Below, one piece after another: positions 1 through 11,585 of a stretch of 64,000 nucleotides of DNA. Positions within the stretch are counted from its first letter, which is position 1. Each line of letters opens with the position of its first letter. The translations under genes were made by a program, and so were the position numbers. The notes beneath the pieces were generated by a model. It saw only the letters and a list, made by a program, of their open reading frames with translations, ran no database searches and had not been told where the DNA came from. Source of the DNA: Micropterix aruncella (Eukaryota; Arthropoda; Insecta; Lepidoptera; Micropterigidae); NCBI GenBank assembly GCA_944548615.1, contig OX155961.1, positions 13,536,804-13,600,803 on the forward strand. The letters run 5' to 3'.

Positions 1-664
1 CTGTGGGAGTTGGCCACGAAGACCCATTCGTTCAGGGTCGGTCATACTCACGGGTCAACCCATCCGCCGGCCTCCATGCAGAAGGGAGAGCCAGGATAGG
101 ACGCTGGCCTGCGAATTGGTCTGCCCTAGAGGTAAACCTTCTGGCGCTCCTGGACGGTTTACGCACCGTGCGGCCTCAGCTAATCGGTTGTGCACTCCGG
201 GGGAGTCTGGGAAGAGTAACTTTCGTAGAGAGCGGGGCTGGTTGTTAACATTGGCAACTGCTCTTGAAACGACCATTCGGCTACCGGATACCGCGTGAAT
301 AAGCCAGGCAAAGGTTGCCGTGGTCCGTGATAGATTCGGTTGACACTGAATCACCGCTTCATAAAGGAGAAGACCGCGCAAGCGACCTAGATCCTGTAAC
401 CAGTCAGGAGGTAGGAGGTATCCTAAGGGTTAATTCTAGATGGAGATATCCTTTCAAATTGGTAGTCAGGTGGCTAGGCTTCCCGCTGTGTGGGTACCTT
501 TGCCGGTGCCTCGCCGTAAGGCGTTGGCTTCTGACGGGCTAGACGGCGGATTATTTTCGTCCCAAGTCTTCTGCGCTCACCTCATGGGAGACAGAACTAA
601 CATTATCGGTAAAACTTCTTGAGGTGACGGGTTCGCCCGTTGTAGTTGCCAGCTCTAAATGTCC
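1..664 (+). repeat. Rep-A dispersed repeat, copy 1 (orientation reference)
   Basis: GC-rich stretch (more so than its AT-rich surroundings) nearly colinear with copies at 39.2-42.0 kb and 48.5-50.0 kb. Shared landmarks in order: GGCCACGAAGACCCATTC, ACTCACGGGTCAACNC, GGTCTGCGCACCGTGCGGC-like, GGGGGAGTNTGGGAA, GACCTCGAACTCGTAACCA-like, and a terminal small hairpin ACGGGTTCGCCCGTT. The first ~25 bp seen in other copies are missing here. All frames are broken by stops; no protein family is recognisable. Class unknown. Confidence 0.75.
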
Positions 665-1600
665 TTTTCCATCTGGGTGTGTGCAAGGGCGAGCGAGTTC
701 GATTTTTTAAAGTCCTACTTTCGGGCTTAAAATAATCATCTTGTCTCATTCTGTAGCTTAGGCTACTTTCTCGTTTATTGCTTTACTAGAACATATTTAT
801 AATCCTTTCTTCGTTTAAAAGTAATTTCAAGAAAAGGCATTTAATTTCGATTAGATAAAGCTTAATATAATAGCGATTTAATATAACTTAAATATTGGGC
901 CCGATAGCGTTTCTTCGTAAAATAAAATAGGAACATACTTCAACCGAACGAGACAGAGCAATAAGTTAGAACGGAATATGAAATGAGCTATCGTCGATTT
1001 TCCCGCACCAAAACTACCTGTCGAAATGCCATAAACCATTCGTGCTTGACAGATTGTACCAAAACTATGCTGCAATTTAAAATATTTCTGCCAATTTACA
1101 GCAATTTTTGTTTCTTTAATAACTTTACTGTTTTTTGTAATGCCTTTTTTCAATTAATAGTTTCCAGTATTAATTTGATAGTGCTTATTGCTTCAAATAA
1201 GATAAACCACGTAAGAGCACTAACATATTATCGGCACTTAGTGTAATTAATCGATTTAATTACACTTGGTGTAATTAATCGGCACTTGGGTAGTTAATCG
1301 ATTTTCTATTTGACTAAAATTTATTGACTATTTCTATTATTAGGTACATAATAATAACATCTTGACTATTTGTATTTGCAAAATAATCAGTAAGTCATTT
1401 TATTTTACTTTTTGACAATCCTCCCTTTTTTTGTTATTTTTGACATTACATTGATTGATTTTATAAAAAAAAATAATCTCATTATTATCGTTTTAAAGAA
1501 TTGATATAATATGTTTCTTTTTTTATTTCGTTACATTACTTTTTTTTTCAATGTTATAGAATCACAACGTATGCCACCTAATTATTACTATGTGTCTGAC
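665..1600. other. AT-rich sequence, nothing recognised
   Basis: No gene, tRNA or transposon signature seen. Around 1230-1290 a short phrase (TAATTAATCGATTTAATTAC-like) repeats two to three times. Long T and A tracts follow to 1600. Confidence 0.5.
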
Positions 1601-1620
1601 ATATACAGGATATTAGACAT

Positions 1621-2190
1621 ATACAGGTGGAGCTTTTTATTAGTGACATCATTGAAGTGGATGAATCAATAAAGCAAACAAGCAAGGCTTGTTAAAAAAA
1701 ATATGGAAAAAAAAAACAAAAAAAACTCTGACAAAAATATTTGTTTTTTTTTTATTATTTTACCTTTTGAAAATTTTATTTTTTTATCCATAACATATAA
1801 CTAAACTATTGATTAAAACTAGTAGTGGAGTAGAAATAAGTTAAGTGCTTAACTAATCATTAATAAAAAAAGTACAGGCACATGTGGATTATACTGCCTC
1901 ACTAGACTCAAGCCTGTGTCGAGGCAGTATAATAGTATAATAAGATTTGAGCTCGTTGCGCCATCTAGCGGTAGGTAAAATATCGCGAATGTTCGCGATG
2001 TTTTACGTATTCTTAGATGGCGCAACGCGCTCAATTCTTGTCAAACTTGTATTTATCAGTTAGGTTTTAAAAAAAAATTAAAAAATATATTTTTTTTGTT
2101 TTTTCTTTTCAAAATAAAATATATGAAAAGTTGCTTATTTCCTCGTGCTGATTTACCCACTTCAAGGATATCACTGTTAAAATATTAGGC
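1621..2190. mobile_element. MITE family M1, copy a
   Basis: Left end ATACAGGTGGAGCTTTTTAT then TAGTGACATCATTGAAGTGG; the right end around 2130-2190 is the inverted counterpart (CCCACTTCAAGGATATCACT). The interior at 1960-2030 has GCGCCATCTAGCGGTAGGTA followed by its inverted partner ending TTAGATGGCGCAAC. The same terminal and internal motifs recur at 7491, 23761 and 63706. A 13-bp perfect stem ATTATACTGCCTC / GAGGCAGTATAAT (1888-1900 / 1921-1933) appears only in this copy and may be a later insertion. No coding capacity. Confidence 0.7.
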
Positions 2191-2681
2191 TGTAGAGTTT
2201 TTACAAGACAATGATGCAAGAATTTAACGTTAAGAATTTTTCTGTAAATTTACTGTGCTTTCTACCTCGTTTATATACTTCCTCTTGGCACTCCTCTCAG
2301 TATTGCTTTCTCGTTTATTTTCCCGTTATTGGTGCTCATAGCTTTTGAACGATAACGCAGCCATTATAATCCCGTGCTGAATAGTGCGTTATGGCAAGCA
2401 ATGTCTTACTCGGTTCGATCGTAGAACATTGCTTATTGATTAGGCTCGGCTGATAGAGTAATCGCCGGAGCGGAATGTAAAAGCCCTTGTTAAAATGGGT
2501 CATGCCGCGCCGACAAGCAGCCAGGGGTGGACTAATCGATTGCGAAATGGCCGCTAAATTCAAGCCCGTACTTCGTGCGTCAGGGCTGGTACGCTACGCG
2601 AATATCCACTCCCAGGTATAGGAGGAGTCGACGAACAAAACGATCTAAAAGCATTGAACTCAATTTTACAGGAGAGGCAAT
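2191..2681. other. Non-coding stretch, nothing recognised
   Basis: Mixed-composition sequence without a gene signature. The 75-codon reverse ORF here has no family resemblance and no splice context. Confidence 0.4.
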
Positions 2682-2845
2682 AGTAGATTGTATCACAAGG
2701 GAGCAAAATAATATTTTTACGGCGAGGGCGCTTTTTTGAATCCAGAGCGAAGTGAGGGATTCTTTAGTAGAATCCTGAACGTAGCGAGGGATTCAAAAAA
2801 GCGCCCGAGCCAAAAATATTTTGCGCCCGAGTGATACACTCTACT
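2682..2845. mobile_element. Foldback element (~164 bp)
   Basis: Imperfect inverted repeat over the whole length. Outer arms are AGTAGATTGTATCAC (2682-2696) and GTGATACACTCTACT (2831-2845). Inner arms are GGGCGCTTTTTTGAATCC and GGATTCAAAAAAGCGCCC around 2727-2800, and the loop side has GAGGGATTCTTTAGTAGAATCC. Looks like a small non-autonomous foldback/MITE; family unknown. Confidence 0.65.
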
Positions 2846-3037
2846 TTTCATCACAATCTATGAGAAAATAACAACGACAAAAACAATTGACGCTCGCGCG
2901 TTTTTAATTTCATTTGTTTTTTTTTTATTCAGCCGGCGCGCGCCGCGGCGCGACTAGGGGCCGTCGTACCAGCCAGTCTTTATTCAAACAATATTTGCGT
3001 TCGATTTCTTCGGCGCTGAAAACTTAGATGTTCCAAA

Positions 3038-3117
3038 TTCAAAAAGTGTGCCGCAAAGATAAATTGCGGCGCACTTATTCAAAAAGTGAGCCGCAAAGAT
3101 AATTGCGGCGCACTTAT
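3038..3117. repeat. Two tandem 40-bp units, each a hairpin
   Basis: Two units offset by exactly 40 bp (3041 to 3081). Each folds on itself: AAGTGTGCCGCAA pairs with TTGCGGCGCACTT; unit 2 has GAG instead of GTG and one A less in the loop. The low-complexity sequence around it has no gene. Confidence 0.75.
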
Positions 3118-3340
3118 AAAGTTTCTTATAGAAAACACCACTTCTGGGCGCACTTAAAGGCGAACCTAGTCGTCCTTTTCGAATAGATGGGATGAAAAAT
3201 ACTAAATAGCATACTTCCATTTGTTTATTTGTATATTTAGTTTTTTTATTTGATATGTTGGCTAATGTGTATAAGTATATATCTATCATTCGCAAGTAAT
3301 TTTTCATTGCAAGAATGGGACATAATAAAAAAAACAATTA

Positions 3341-3881
3341 GACCGTTTTGATTGAAACCGGAATATTTAGATCGATTTGCTCGCAATTGTGTTAATATAT
3401 TATACCGTTTTGATCGCTACTGGTGTTATAAAAAGAGGAAATTAAAACATTTTGTATTTTTTTTTTCTTTTTTATATTTTTCCATCGACAATCTTAACCT
3501 ATTTAATACTTAATTAATGAATTTGTAAAAAAATCACAAAAAAATAAATATATATTTTTTAAGAAATATATGAATATGTCTTCTTAGAATCGGCGTTGAG
3601 TGCCACAACCGTACCAGATAACATGTCTCTATTTACACCAAACCAATTGCACAGTAACTCACTTTACCGAAGCTATACTCAAATGTGAATGTTGCCATAT
3701 GTAAATTAGGGATACCACAACATAAACAAGAAGTAAATATTATATTTTGACCGTTTTGAAAGAAAACATTTTTACGGGCTTTGATTTAGTATGAGATTTA
3801 GATCATTTTGAAAGAAATTCGTTTTAATTCCAAATAGTCAACCATTTTCAACTAGCGATAGATCGTTTTGAACGAAATTGG
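3341..3881 (+). repeat. Cluster of a degenerate ~20-nt motif
   Basis: A motif close to GAYCGTTTTGAAHGAAATTG occurs at about 3341, 3370 (weaker), 3403, 3749, 3801 and 3861, always in the same orientation but unevenly spaced. A further weak match is near 5890. No coding signal. Possibly internal binding-site repeats of an eroded transposon. Confidence 0.55.
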
Positions 3882-6069
3882 TAATTTTTACCTCATTTTT
3901 CTAAGGTTTGTTATGTGTCTAATTAAAATAAGTATAAAGTTATGTTTATGGCTGCTTGTGTAACGATAAAAGTTTATTTATTTGTAGAGGCGCCAGCTAC
4001 ACATGCGAGAAATAGATGTAGACCACATAAACAAATGCAAAGGGCCTCCCTTCGCCTGGGAAGTTACCTTTGTGCGTGGGAGTGGAGCGACGCCAAGGAT
4101 ACCACGGCAGCTCAGTCGTGCTCAGGGGTGGTTAAAATCCTGTGTTGACGTCGTCCAAATGTCGAGAGCATTCAAAGTGAATGGACGGTCAAATATCCTA
4201 CTTATATTTTATTATAAGTTGAATTTCGATTTAAGTTGTGAGAGGACTAGAGGAAGAAGAAGAAGCGATATCAAATTTACTGCGCGGCGACGGTGAGAGC
4301 GAATATTATGATTTATTCACCGCGCCCTCTATCGGTGTACTGGCGAGGTACTGCGCCGGCGCGCGAGATCGCGCCCGCTTGGAGCGCTCGCCCTCGCTGA
4401 CCGTCCGCGGCCTTATCACAAATCTAATGCTAAATCGCCTAATGAAGTTATTGGAAATGATTACTAGATAATTATATTTTAAAACGAGAAATGCTATTTT
4501 GAATTAAGAACGCTTTAAATCAGCGGATGCTGTAATAATTACTAATGTACTGCGGTTCCTTTCTCCGCTAAATGATAAAATTGAAATATATATTTTAAAG
4601 TTTCTTTTATAATGTTATTTCTTTTTATTTATTCCTTGCCCTGAAGCATTACCCTGTCCTGTGCTAGTCGGGTACCTACGAGATTGTATCCCGCTCTGAC
4701 CCGGCGGTATTTTTAGCTACCGTCTTAATCTCTCCCCTTCGTTCAATAATGATTATTAACTAAAATGAAAAGTTTATTTGACGGAAAAAATATAATTTAT
4801 TTAATTATAAGAAAGGAGCTAAGCCATAGCATATGGCGAATCCGAGTAGTATAAATTTATCAATATTCTAAGATTAAATTCATGGAAATTGAAATTACGG
4901 CCTTTCAATTTTTCAGGACTAAATTCGGCGAAGTGGGATTTTGGACAGGTACTGTGGTTCTTCGGGTTCTGGAAAACAGGAGAAATACACTGCTACCCGC
5001 GGGGGTTATTGGGAGGTCGCTTCTGGATTTTTACCACCTGCTCCCCGGATGCGATTTTAAATTTTAAAATTATTATTTCGGAATCGAACTTTACTGGGAC
5101 TATAGAAATTGATTGAGGCGAGAAGACGGAAGGCGATGCTCAGACACCGGGAATTCTGATTGCCCTTACGCACTACCTACCTCTATTTCGACTTACTCAA
5201 TTTAATAAATTTTGATTTTATATCACTCTATTTTATTCGCTAGCGAAGATGTGGCAACGGTAATTTACAGGGGACCTGGCTTTAAAAACAATCCTTTTAA
5301 TTTAAATTTATTATTTTTTGAAATCTGATTTTATGAGGGGAAGCTAATGGTTACAGATAGAAGACTTGCCTGTATAAAGGTATGGAATCCGATGAGGTCC
5401 TGTCCGGGTGCTGAACTGAGTTTAGTTATAGGTTTTAAAAATCACAAAATTTAATTCTAGACTGTGTCGGCTTTCGACTGTTGGCAGAAATGAATAATTA
5501 ATTTGGCGGTAGCCGGGGCTCCTCCCGCCAACGGCGGAGCGGCCGGTCTCCTGTCGACCGTCTTGTTCGGTCGTTGCCAGCCAAAAAAAAAAGGAAGATT
5601 TCTCTTCTCTATATAAAAATATTCTACCTTACTCGATTTAAAATTAATTAGGGACGTGCGCGACTTGTCGCCTATATACGGTAAGATGTTCGATGTATCG
5701 CGTCTACTGCGCGATGGACAAAGTTATTTGGTTAAATTATTTAAATGATTTACTTAAAGTTTGTATACGATAAAACTAGGCCCTAACAGGTTTCTAGGTC
5801 GTTTTAGTAGTAAATAATTTAACCAATCGATAGAACGGCCCAAGGCGTACCGATTAAAAAAAACATGTTTGGGTCCGAAACCGATTTAGATCGTTTTGTT
5901 CGCCGACTCCTCATATGTAGTTGGATCAGATACGAGGATGCAGTGAAAAGTTCATGAGAATGCTACGAACTGAGATCTATTGTTATAAAGAAATGAAAAT
6001 GATAGTGGAGTTACAATTGTTTTTTTACGCGATGAGCTGAATGGCCACTGCTTATTACACGACTGCCCA
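3882..6069. other. Non-coding, with GC-richer unclassified blocks
   Basis: Blocks around 4010-4160, 4300-4420, 4640-4735 and 4900-5580 are clearly richer in GC than their surroundings and look like eroded repeats. None matches a domain, and the overlapping short ORFs in several frames argue against a gene. Confidence 0.4.
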
Positions 6070-6350
6070 ACAGAAATGGGCAGAAATGGTTTAGGGTTCA
6101 TCTATGTATGTTTTTGGTTTCTGTATTCCACCATAACTTCTAAACGCTTGAACCGTTTAGAAGTGTGTGATATTGTTTGAATCGTTATGTCATTCCGAGT
6201 GTCATAAGGTACCTTAACTGTCTAAATGTCCAAATATTCTTATCCAAATGTCAATAAATTCACTTAAATATATCGTGTTTATTGTCAAATGAAAGGTCTG
6301 ATTGAGAACATTACGAAAATGTATATTTATCTATATGGATAAATACATAA
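6070..6350 (-). repeat. Dispersed repeat X, reversed copy
   Basis: Reverse complement of sequence seen at 47690-48115, 58230-58800 and 61440-63420. Landmarks are ACTTCTAAACGCTTGAACC, GTCATAAGGTACCTTAACTG, GTCTAAATGTCCAAAT and ATATATCGTGTTTA. Non-coding; class unknown. Confidence 0.7.
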
Positions 6351-7490
6351 ACCACATATATTTCAATAAGAAAACCGTAATAAAAATAATTATAAATACG
6401 ATATTTAACTGTTTGTAACGTCAGTCGTGTTTTTTATTCCTTTGAATATATTTACTTGTTGATTATTTTACAAGATTGTACGGGAGCGTACCATCAGCTA
6501 GATAGGTCGACTCTTGCGTCAGCTACATGCGGTGATTGATGCCACTGATTTGTTTGTTTCTTTATTTATAGTCTTTATTGTGAAATTTTACAATGGGCGG
6601 TTTTATTGTCATACGATAATCACTACTAACCAACCCTTTGTCGTGATCAGATCACATCGCAGTGCCTCTCGGCGTAGCGTAATTTTTGTTTATATGTGTG
6701 GGAGCAGTCTTTTATTTCCTAGACGGTTGTATCGGCGGTATACGGTATGCGCGCGGTCGGGAGGTGGAGGAACGTTACAATATGACAATGAATGTGATGA
6801 TACAAGGCGGGAGGGTTGGAAAGAGGGGAAAGTTCTCCAAGACCTTGGTGACATTCCTGATCGTAGATAAAATGAGCAAGGCACCGCAACGTAATCGAAT
6901 TAATCCAAAAAAATATTATTTGTATTATACATAAATAAGAAGTATGTTTCTGTTTATTTTTTAAACATGTCTGTCGATAAAGTGAAGTGGTTTTAGCTAG
7001 TTTAATATTATTTTCATATACCTGCGATATCTGAATAGCCCCACCCCGGGCCTGCCTGTACCCAAAGGTCGCGGCCTGAATGCTTGTTTATCGTTTCCAT
7101 TAGACGGTGGCGAAAAGAAATTGCCCGGGAAACCTTTGCGGTGAGATCGAAACCACACAATTCTGCTGTTTACGTTGCGCCTAGCGCGGGCGACATTACG
7201 CCACCCGCATAATAATGAGAGCATTTTGTGATTCTGGGAATCCCCCGCGGATCTATTTTCATATAGACATGCGAGGGTCGGCGTTTGCAGAGTAGGTTAA
7301 GGTGTTACTTATTTCGGAAATCGCTGATAAAGCAGCATGATTGGTGCCAACGTGACGGACCTTACACGTGCTTCCCATCTGTGCTCATCATTTCATAGAA
7401 ACCTACAAACACACACCATGTGCCTACAGTGTTTTCTTCTTATGGTGCCATGTCCGCTACCGAACGTTGGCTATCATATTGACATTAATT
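6351..7490. other. Non-coding; short unrelated ORFs only
   Basis: The longest ORF (118 codons, from 6514) overlaps equally long ORFs on both strands and shows no domain. A patch at 7030-7215 is GC-richer and may be an old repeat. Confidence 0.4.
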
Positions 7491-7760
7491 ATACAGGTTG
7501 AGTTTTATATTAGTGACATCCTTGTAATGGATGAATCAATACAACAAAATTACTTTAAAAAATATTTTTTTAAACATTTTTTTTTAAATTTATTTTTTTT
7601 ATTGATTGAAGAAAACTTTGAGAAGCGTTGAGCGCCTGCGCCATATAGCATATCTAAATAACGTATCAAAAAAAATTTTGCAAAACATTTTTTTTTGTTG
7701 TTTCCAAAAAAAATAAACAAAAGTTGCTTAGTTGCTGCCAAATACGTAAAATATGCTAAA
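7491..7760. mobile_element. MITE family M1, copy b (right end lost)
   Basis: Starts ATACAGGTTGAGTTTTATAT then TAGTGACATCCTTGTAATGG, matching the M1 left end. The core GCGCCATATAGCATATCTAA is an eroded form of the M1 internal motif. AAGTTGCTTAGTTGCTGCC corresponds to the usual sequence just inside the right end, but the inverted terminus is missing. Confidence 0.6.
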
Positions 7761-8654
7761 TACGTACCCGCGTATTTGCAGCGACTTAATTTTTGTGACA
7801 TATATGAAGTAATGCTGACGCCACACATTATATTGTTAAGCAGTCTGGCCATTTGTTTCGAGTTCTGTATTGCATCCACTATCTATTGATGAATTTTCAG
7901 CGATTCCAAAGCCTATTCTACTATTGCCTTTCCTAGTACGCCAGCGCCAGATGCCCCGGAGTCTGGCCTGTTGACTACCCCAGCATTCTATGGCCAGGAT
8001 ATTGTCTGATCTGAAAATATTAGCTTTTACAAAACTCTTCCACTTTTTTGTTGCTGCCTCTTGGACTAATAGCGACTCGACTGATAGAATACATCAAACT
8101 GTTTGTCAGAAACGTTCAGCGAGAAAAATCGGTTATCTGCAAACACATCTTGGGCATCGGAATGAACCACAGTTTTAAAATCTCATTATGCTAACCAATG
8201 AATGATGTTATTTCCTTTGCAACATCCGGGACGCCATAGAAATAGGAAGAACCCTACACTCTCTACTACGTGGAACCTCGCCGAGTGCAGATAAGCTAAA
8301 TGTGGTACCATACTTGTTGTATGAACGGAGGAATTCCGAAATTCACGCGCGTCGCCGCACATGTCGGGTAACACAAACTTCATGCGGTAAAATCCGTTTC
8401 TGTCTATTTCATGATATAGAACAGATGTCGATTATAAATATGTATCAACATTTTTATAGTCGATTATATGAATCAACGTTTTTCTTTTGGTTAATATGGA
8501 AATAATAGTTTCAACATGATTCATGTGCCCGACTATAACTGTACGTATACCAACCATTAAGCGTCATGTTAGTTCATACGTATGGACCACAGTCCGATTA
8601 ATTACGTAATCCTTGTTGAACCATGCGTATTTCCGTGTATTACATTGCTATATT
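7761..8654. repeat. Unclassified repeat related to 51003-51290
   Basis: From about 8430 to 8654 it parallels 51003-51290: TATGTATCAACATTTT, AGTTTCAACA, GATTCATGTG, CGACTATAAC, CGTACGTATAC and ACGTAATCC appear in the same order, ending TATATTTTTCTCAGTGT. At 8375-8415 a sequence resembles one arm of the hairpin element at 32772. 7761-8370 shows nothing definite. Confidence 0.45.
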
Positions 8655-8800
8655 TTTCTCAGTGTGGCATATTGGTTAGGTCGCCCGAAGTCCCTGGCTC
8701 GATTCCCGGCTGGGTCATCCACCATTTTCCGTTGGGAAAAAAATAAAGAAATGGCATTTCAATTCTGTCGATGGAATACCATAACAAGACACACCTTTAC
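8655..8800 (+). repeat. tRNA-derived SINE
   Basis: Pol III promoter boxes are visible: TGGCATATTGG (box A-like, 8665-8675) and GGCTCGATTCC (box B, 8696-8706), followed by CACCATTTTCCGTTGGGAAA. The last phrase recurs after another box-B-like sequence at 53230-53280. The acceptor stem and cloverleaf cannot be formed properly, so this is a SINE head rather than a working tRNA gene. Confidence 0.6.
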
Positions 8801-9030
8801 ACACATGTACCCATATGTACCCACCTTACACACATACAGGGTTGGTTGTAAGAGATTGCCGTATGATGATAAATCCGCCTATTGCGAAGTTTTAATATAA
8901 GTAGAATCAAACACTTATTTGGGTACTTAACGAAATCGATACTCGAATTCTCTTTCTTTTGCTGAAACTGCACATCTAAATTTCTTTTATTATATGGAAT
9001 CGGAGACTATCGCGGTTATTTGACATTATA

Positions 9031-9194
9031 AATAAGATAAAAAACGAATTTACCGCGTGAATTTTGTAGCACCCAACGTTTCGGCGACGTTGCAGCCGCC
9101 GTTGTCCAGGGTAGACTGGACAACGGCGGCTGCAACGTCGTCAAAATGTCGGGTGCTACAAAGTTCACGCGGTAAATTCGTATTTTATCTTATT
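9031..9194. mobile_element. Long-hairpin element, copy 1
   Basis: Two ~75-80 nt arms form one hairpin: ACGAATTTACCGCGTGAA on the left pairs with TTCACGCGGTAAATTCGT on the right, and further inside ACAACGGCGGCTGCAACGTC pairs with its complement. The loop is near 9113. An unpaired leader GAGACTATCGCGGTTATTTG precedes the left arm. Same family as 32772-32929. Confidence 0.8.
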
Positions 9195-9830
9195 CCTTCA
9201 TTATTTCACCCTTTGTGATTAATATTACTGAGTTTCGGAGTTTAACCTATACAGATACTTGGCATTTCAGCATTTTGAACTTCGTTGGCTGGTTGCATGT
9301 TAAATCCTTTCATATTCGCTAAACGCCCTAAGCTATGCTGAGAAAATAACATCAGGCTGTGGAATTCTGTTGTGAGGTCCTTGGGGACGTTTTCACATAG
9401 TACTTATTCAGACCGGATAATAAAGACGCAGGAACGATTGTCTTAAAACTTAAAAGTCTTAAGCCGTGTGCAAATATTCGCAAGACAACATAAAATGCAA
9501 CGATTCATCACAGTCTGTAGTACGTCTTCGCATGCACAAACCTCGCACGCTACGGGCGTTTGCTGCACGTTCGCACGATCGTTGGAACATTGGAGGGCTT
9601 GCATCATGCGGAGAGCATTGAGTTTGGATGGTTGCTCCTATCATTGATTATATATGGCATTAGATTGCTCAACTCTATATTACGACTTGGCAACTATTCG
9701 CTCTGGAGAAATGCAAATGGCGCTGATAGCATTGAGGGTGAAACTAATAGAAATGTATTTAGCTATCAATAATGATATTGATAATTCCGATTTTTTATGA
9801 AGGAATGATACAGGCCCAGTGCATTTAAGC
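9195..9830. other. Non-coding, nothing recognised
   Basis: No domain, exon or transposon end seen. The two ~60-70-codon ORFs overlap on opposite strands. Confidence 0.4.
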
Positions 9831-10037
9831 CGTAATGAGCCATGTGTTAGGGTCGGCCCAACTCACGGGTCGGCACCAATCCGGTAGACTCTAAGTAGAG
9901 CCCGGGTAGGACTCTATGCCTGCGGGCCAGTTCCCCTGGAAATCGTACTTCGGGCGCTCCTGGGCGGTTTGCACGCCTTGCGGAGTTAGCCACTCGACTG
10001 TGCATTACGACAGATAACCGGGGGAATCTGGAAACGG
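9831..10037 (+). repeat. Rep-A, diverged partial copy
   Basis: Follows the first third of copy 1: TTAGGGTCGGCCCAACTCAC, GGGCGCTCCTGGGCGGTTTG, GACTGTGCATTACGACAGAT and GGGGGAATCTGGAAACGG, then stops abruptly. Confidence 0.65.
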
Positions 10038-10190
10038 CTTTGCATTACATTACATTTTCTAGAATTATTAGTGCCATCTACACGTTGCGTTTCGTAGTAA
10101 AAAACTAGTTGACAAATAGTAGTACGACACTCAGCAATCTTATACGCTATATAATCAATGCTCAAAGTAAAATATAATTCTCTCAAAATC

Positions 10191-10412
10191 AAAACAGACC
10201 ATGTGGCCTTGGACCAAACTTTAGGGATATCAATTTACCTATACATTAAATATTCCAAAATATATTTTCATTGTTACTAAACAGAAACATATGTATAAAA
10301 GATAAAATTATTTCAAAATATTTGATATCTCATGACGATAGTATTTTTTTTTTACATTGACATTTATTTCATGATTTCCCTAAAGTTTGATCAACGTCAC
10401 ATGGTCTGTTTT
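10191..10412. mobile_element. MITE with ~35-bp inverted ends
   Basis: Left AAAACAGACCATGTGGCCTT followed by GGACCAAACTTTAGGGA; right TCCCTAAAGTTTGATCAACG followed by TCACATGGTCTGTTTT, its imperfect reverse complement. The ~150 bp between is AT-rich without coding potential. Confidence 0.7.
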
Positions 10413-10564
10413 TGTTTTGAGCGAATCAAGTTCAAACTACCGCGAAAATGAAATGTAAAATTAAGTGGAATTGTTAATTACCTACTCAAAAACTCTTGTA
10501 TATACATATATTACTCGAGATTGTAACGCACTAGTCGTAAGCGCCTAGTCACATAGTCAATAAT

Positions 10565-10870
10565 CAATAGTTTTTAATTCATCCAAAATTGCAAATACAG
10601 TTGGATATGTCATATTAATAAATATACACATTTAATCAATGTACACAAATGTACACTAGTAATCAAAAATATAGATGAAACAAATAATTTAAAAAAACAG
10701 AGGAATCAATAACCTAAAACTAACTAATAACCGAAGTCAGACAAAATGAAACATAAATGCTGAATAATCGTAATGCTGAAAACATACATAAAACGACAAT
10801 AATTATAATGAATAATCAAACATTATCAAATTTACCTCGTAAGTTTTAACATAATAATAGTAAAGGTAGC
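10565..10870 (+). repeat. Repeat Y, copy 1
   Basis: ACAGTTGGATATGTCAT, then AATAATCAAAC-type phrases, ATGAAACATAAATGCTGAAT and AAACGACAATAATTATAAT occur in the same order at 18280-18770. That second copy leads into a LINE C-terminus, so Y is probably part of a LINE. Confidence 0.5.
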
Positions 10871-11044
10871 TTAGAGATAAATAAAATAAAATACAAACGG
10901 AGCTGCCATGGAATTCACCGACCAAAAATCGGGCCCATCATATTTTGTTTTTGTTTTTTATACTTCTAGGAGGTGAAGGGTGGATTCCGGACTGACGACC
11001 GGCGGTGGTAGGTTTAGGACAGCTGTCTTGCCACATGTGAGCGT

Positions 11045-11578
11045 TCACCTTACCACCCATTCACTCCCCCTTCGAAGCCATAGAATTTGAGATGCAGAGA
11101 TCGCGGTTTTAGATAAATTTTCTAGAAAGGAGTTGATTATTTTCCTGGAGAGACCAAGATCTTTAAAAAGGTGAAACAAAGATTTAGCTGGCAAGCCACG
11201 AGCGCCTACTTCCACCGCGTGAAGGTGAACAGTGAAGCCGTTTCGGGTGACGGCATTTGCGAGGTCATGGTATTTATTAAATTTGTACTCGTGGTCTTTT
11301 GGGATATTTGATTCCCATGGAACAGTTAATTCTACGATAAGAACCATCTTCCGAGATAGAGAGTAAAGAGTTATATCTGGACGCAGGGCTGTGCATCCGA
11401 GACTTTCAGGGAATTTATACTGCTTAGAGACCGAATCGACCTCCATAATCCAATCTGAAGCTTTCTCGATTATTGAGAAAGGTTTCGCAGTGAGATGTTT
11501 TTTGCCTTTAGAGCCAACCCGCACAAACTGTATTGGGGGTTTGGAGGATACTGGCAAACCCTTGTTGGCACGAGCCAC
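11045..11578 (-). pseudogene. Restriction-like endonuclease domain of the retrotransposon
   Basis: 177 codons. LRPDITLYS (Pro67-Asp68) followed by IVELTVPWE (Glu83) fits the PD...E core of the PD-(D/E)XK nucleases found at the C-terminus of R2-type proteins, which cleave the target DNA for priming. A conserved K/Y-rich segment (EYKFNKYHDLA) follows. It ends GSEWVVR; the paralogue at 50236-50835 has a stop codon at the W position. About 90% of residues match that paralogue by eye, so the domain was under constraint before both copies died. Confidence 0.88.
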
Positions 11579-11585
11579 TGAGAGG

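Noticed and set aside
6514..6870. 118-codon ORF as a gene
   Set aside because: Overlaps similar-length ORFs in other frames; no known motif, low-complexity N-terminus.
8655..8730. Possible tRNA gene
   Set aside because: Box A and B are present, but acceptor and anticodon stems do not pair and the sequence continues as a repeat found elsewhere; treated as a SINE.
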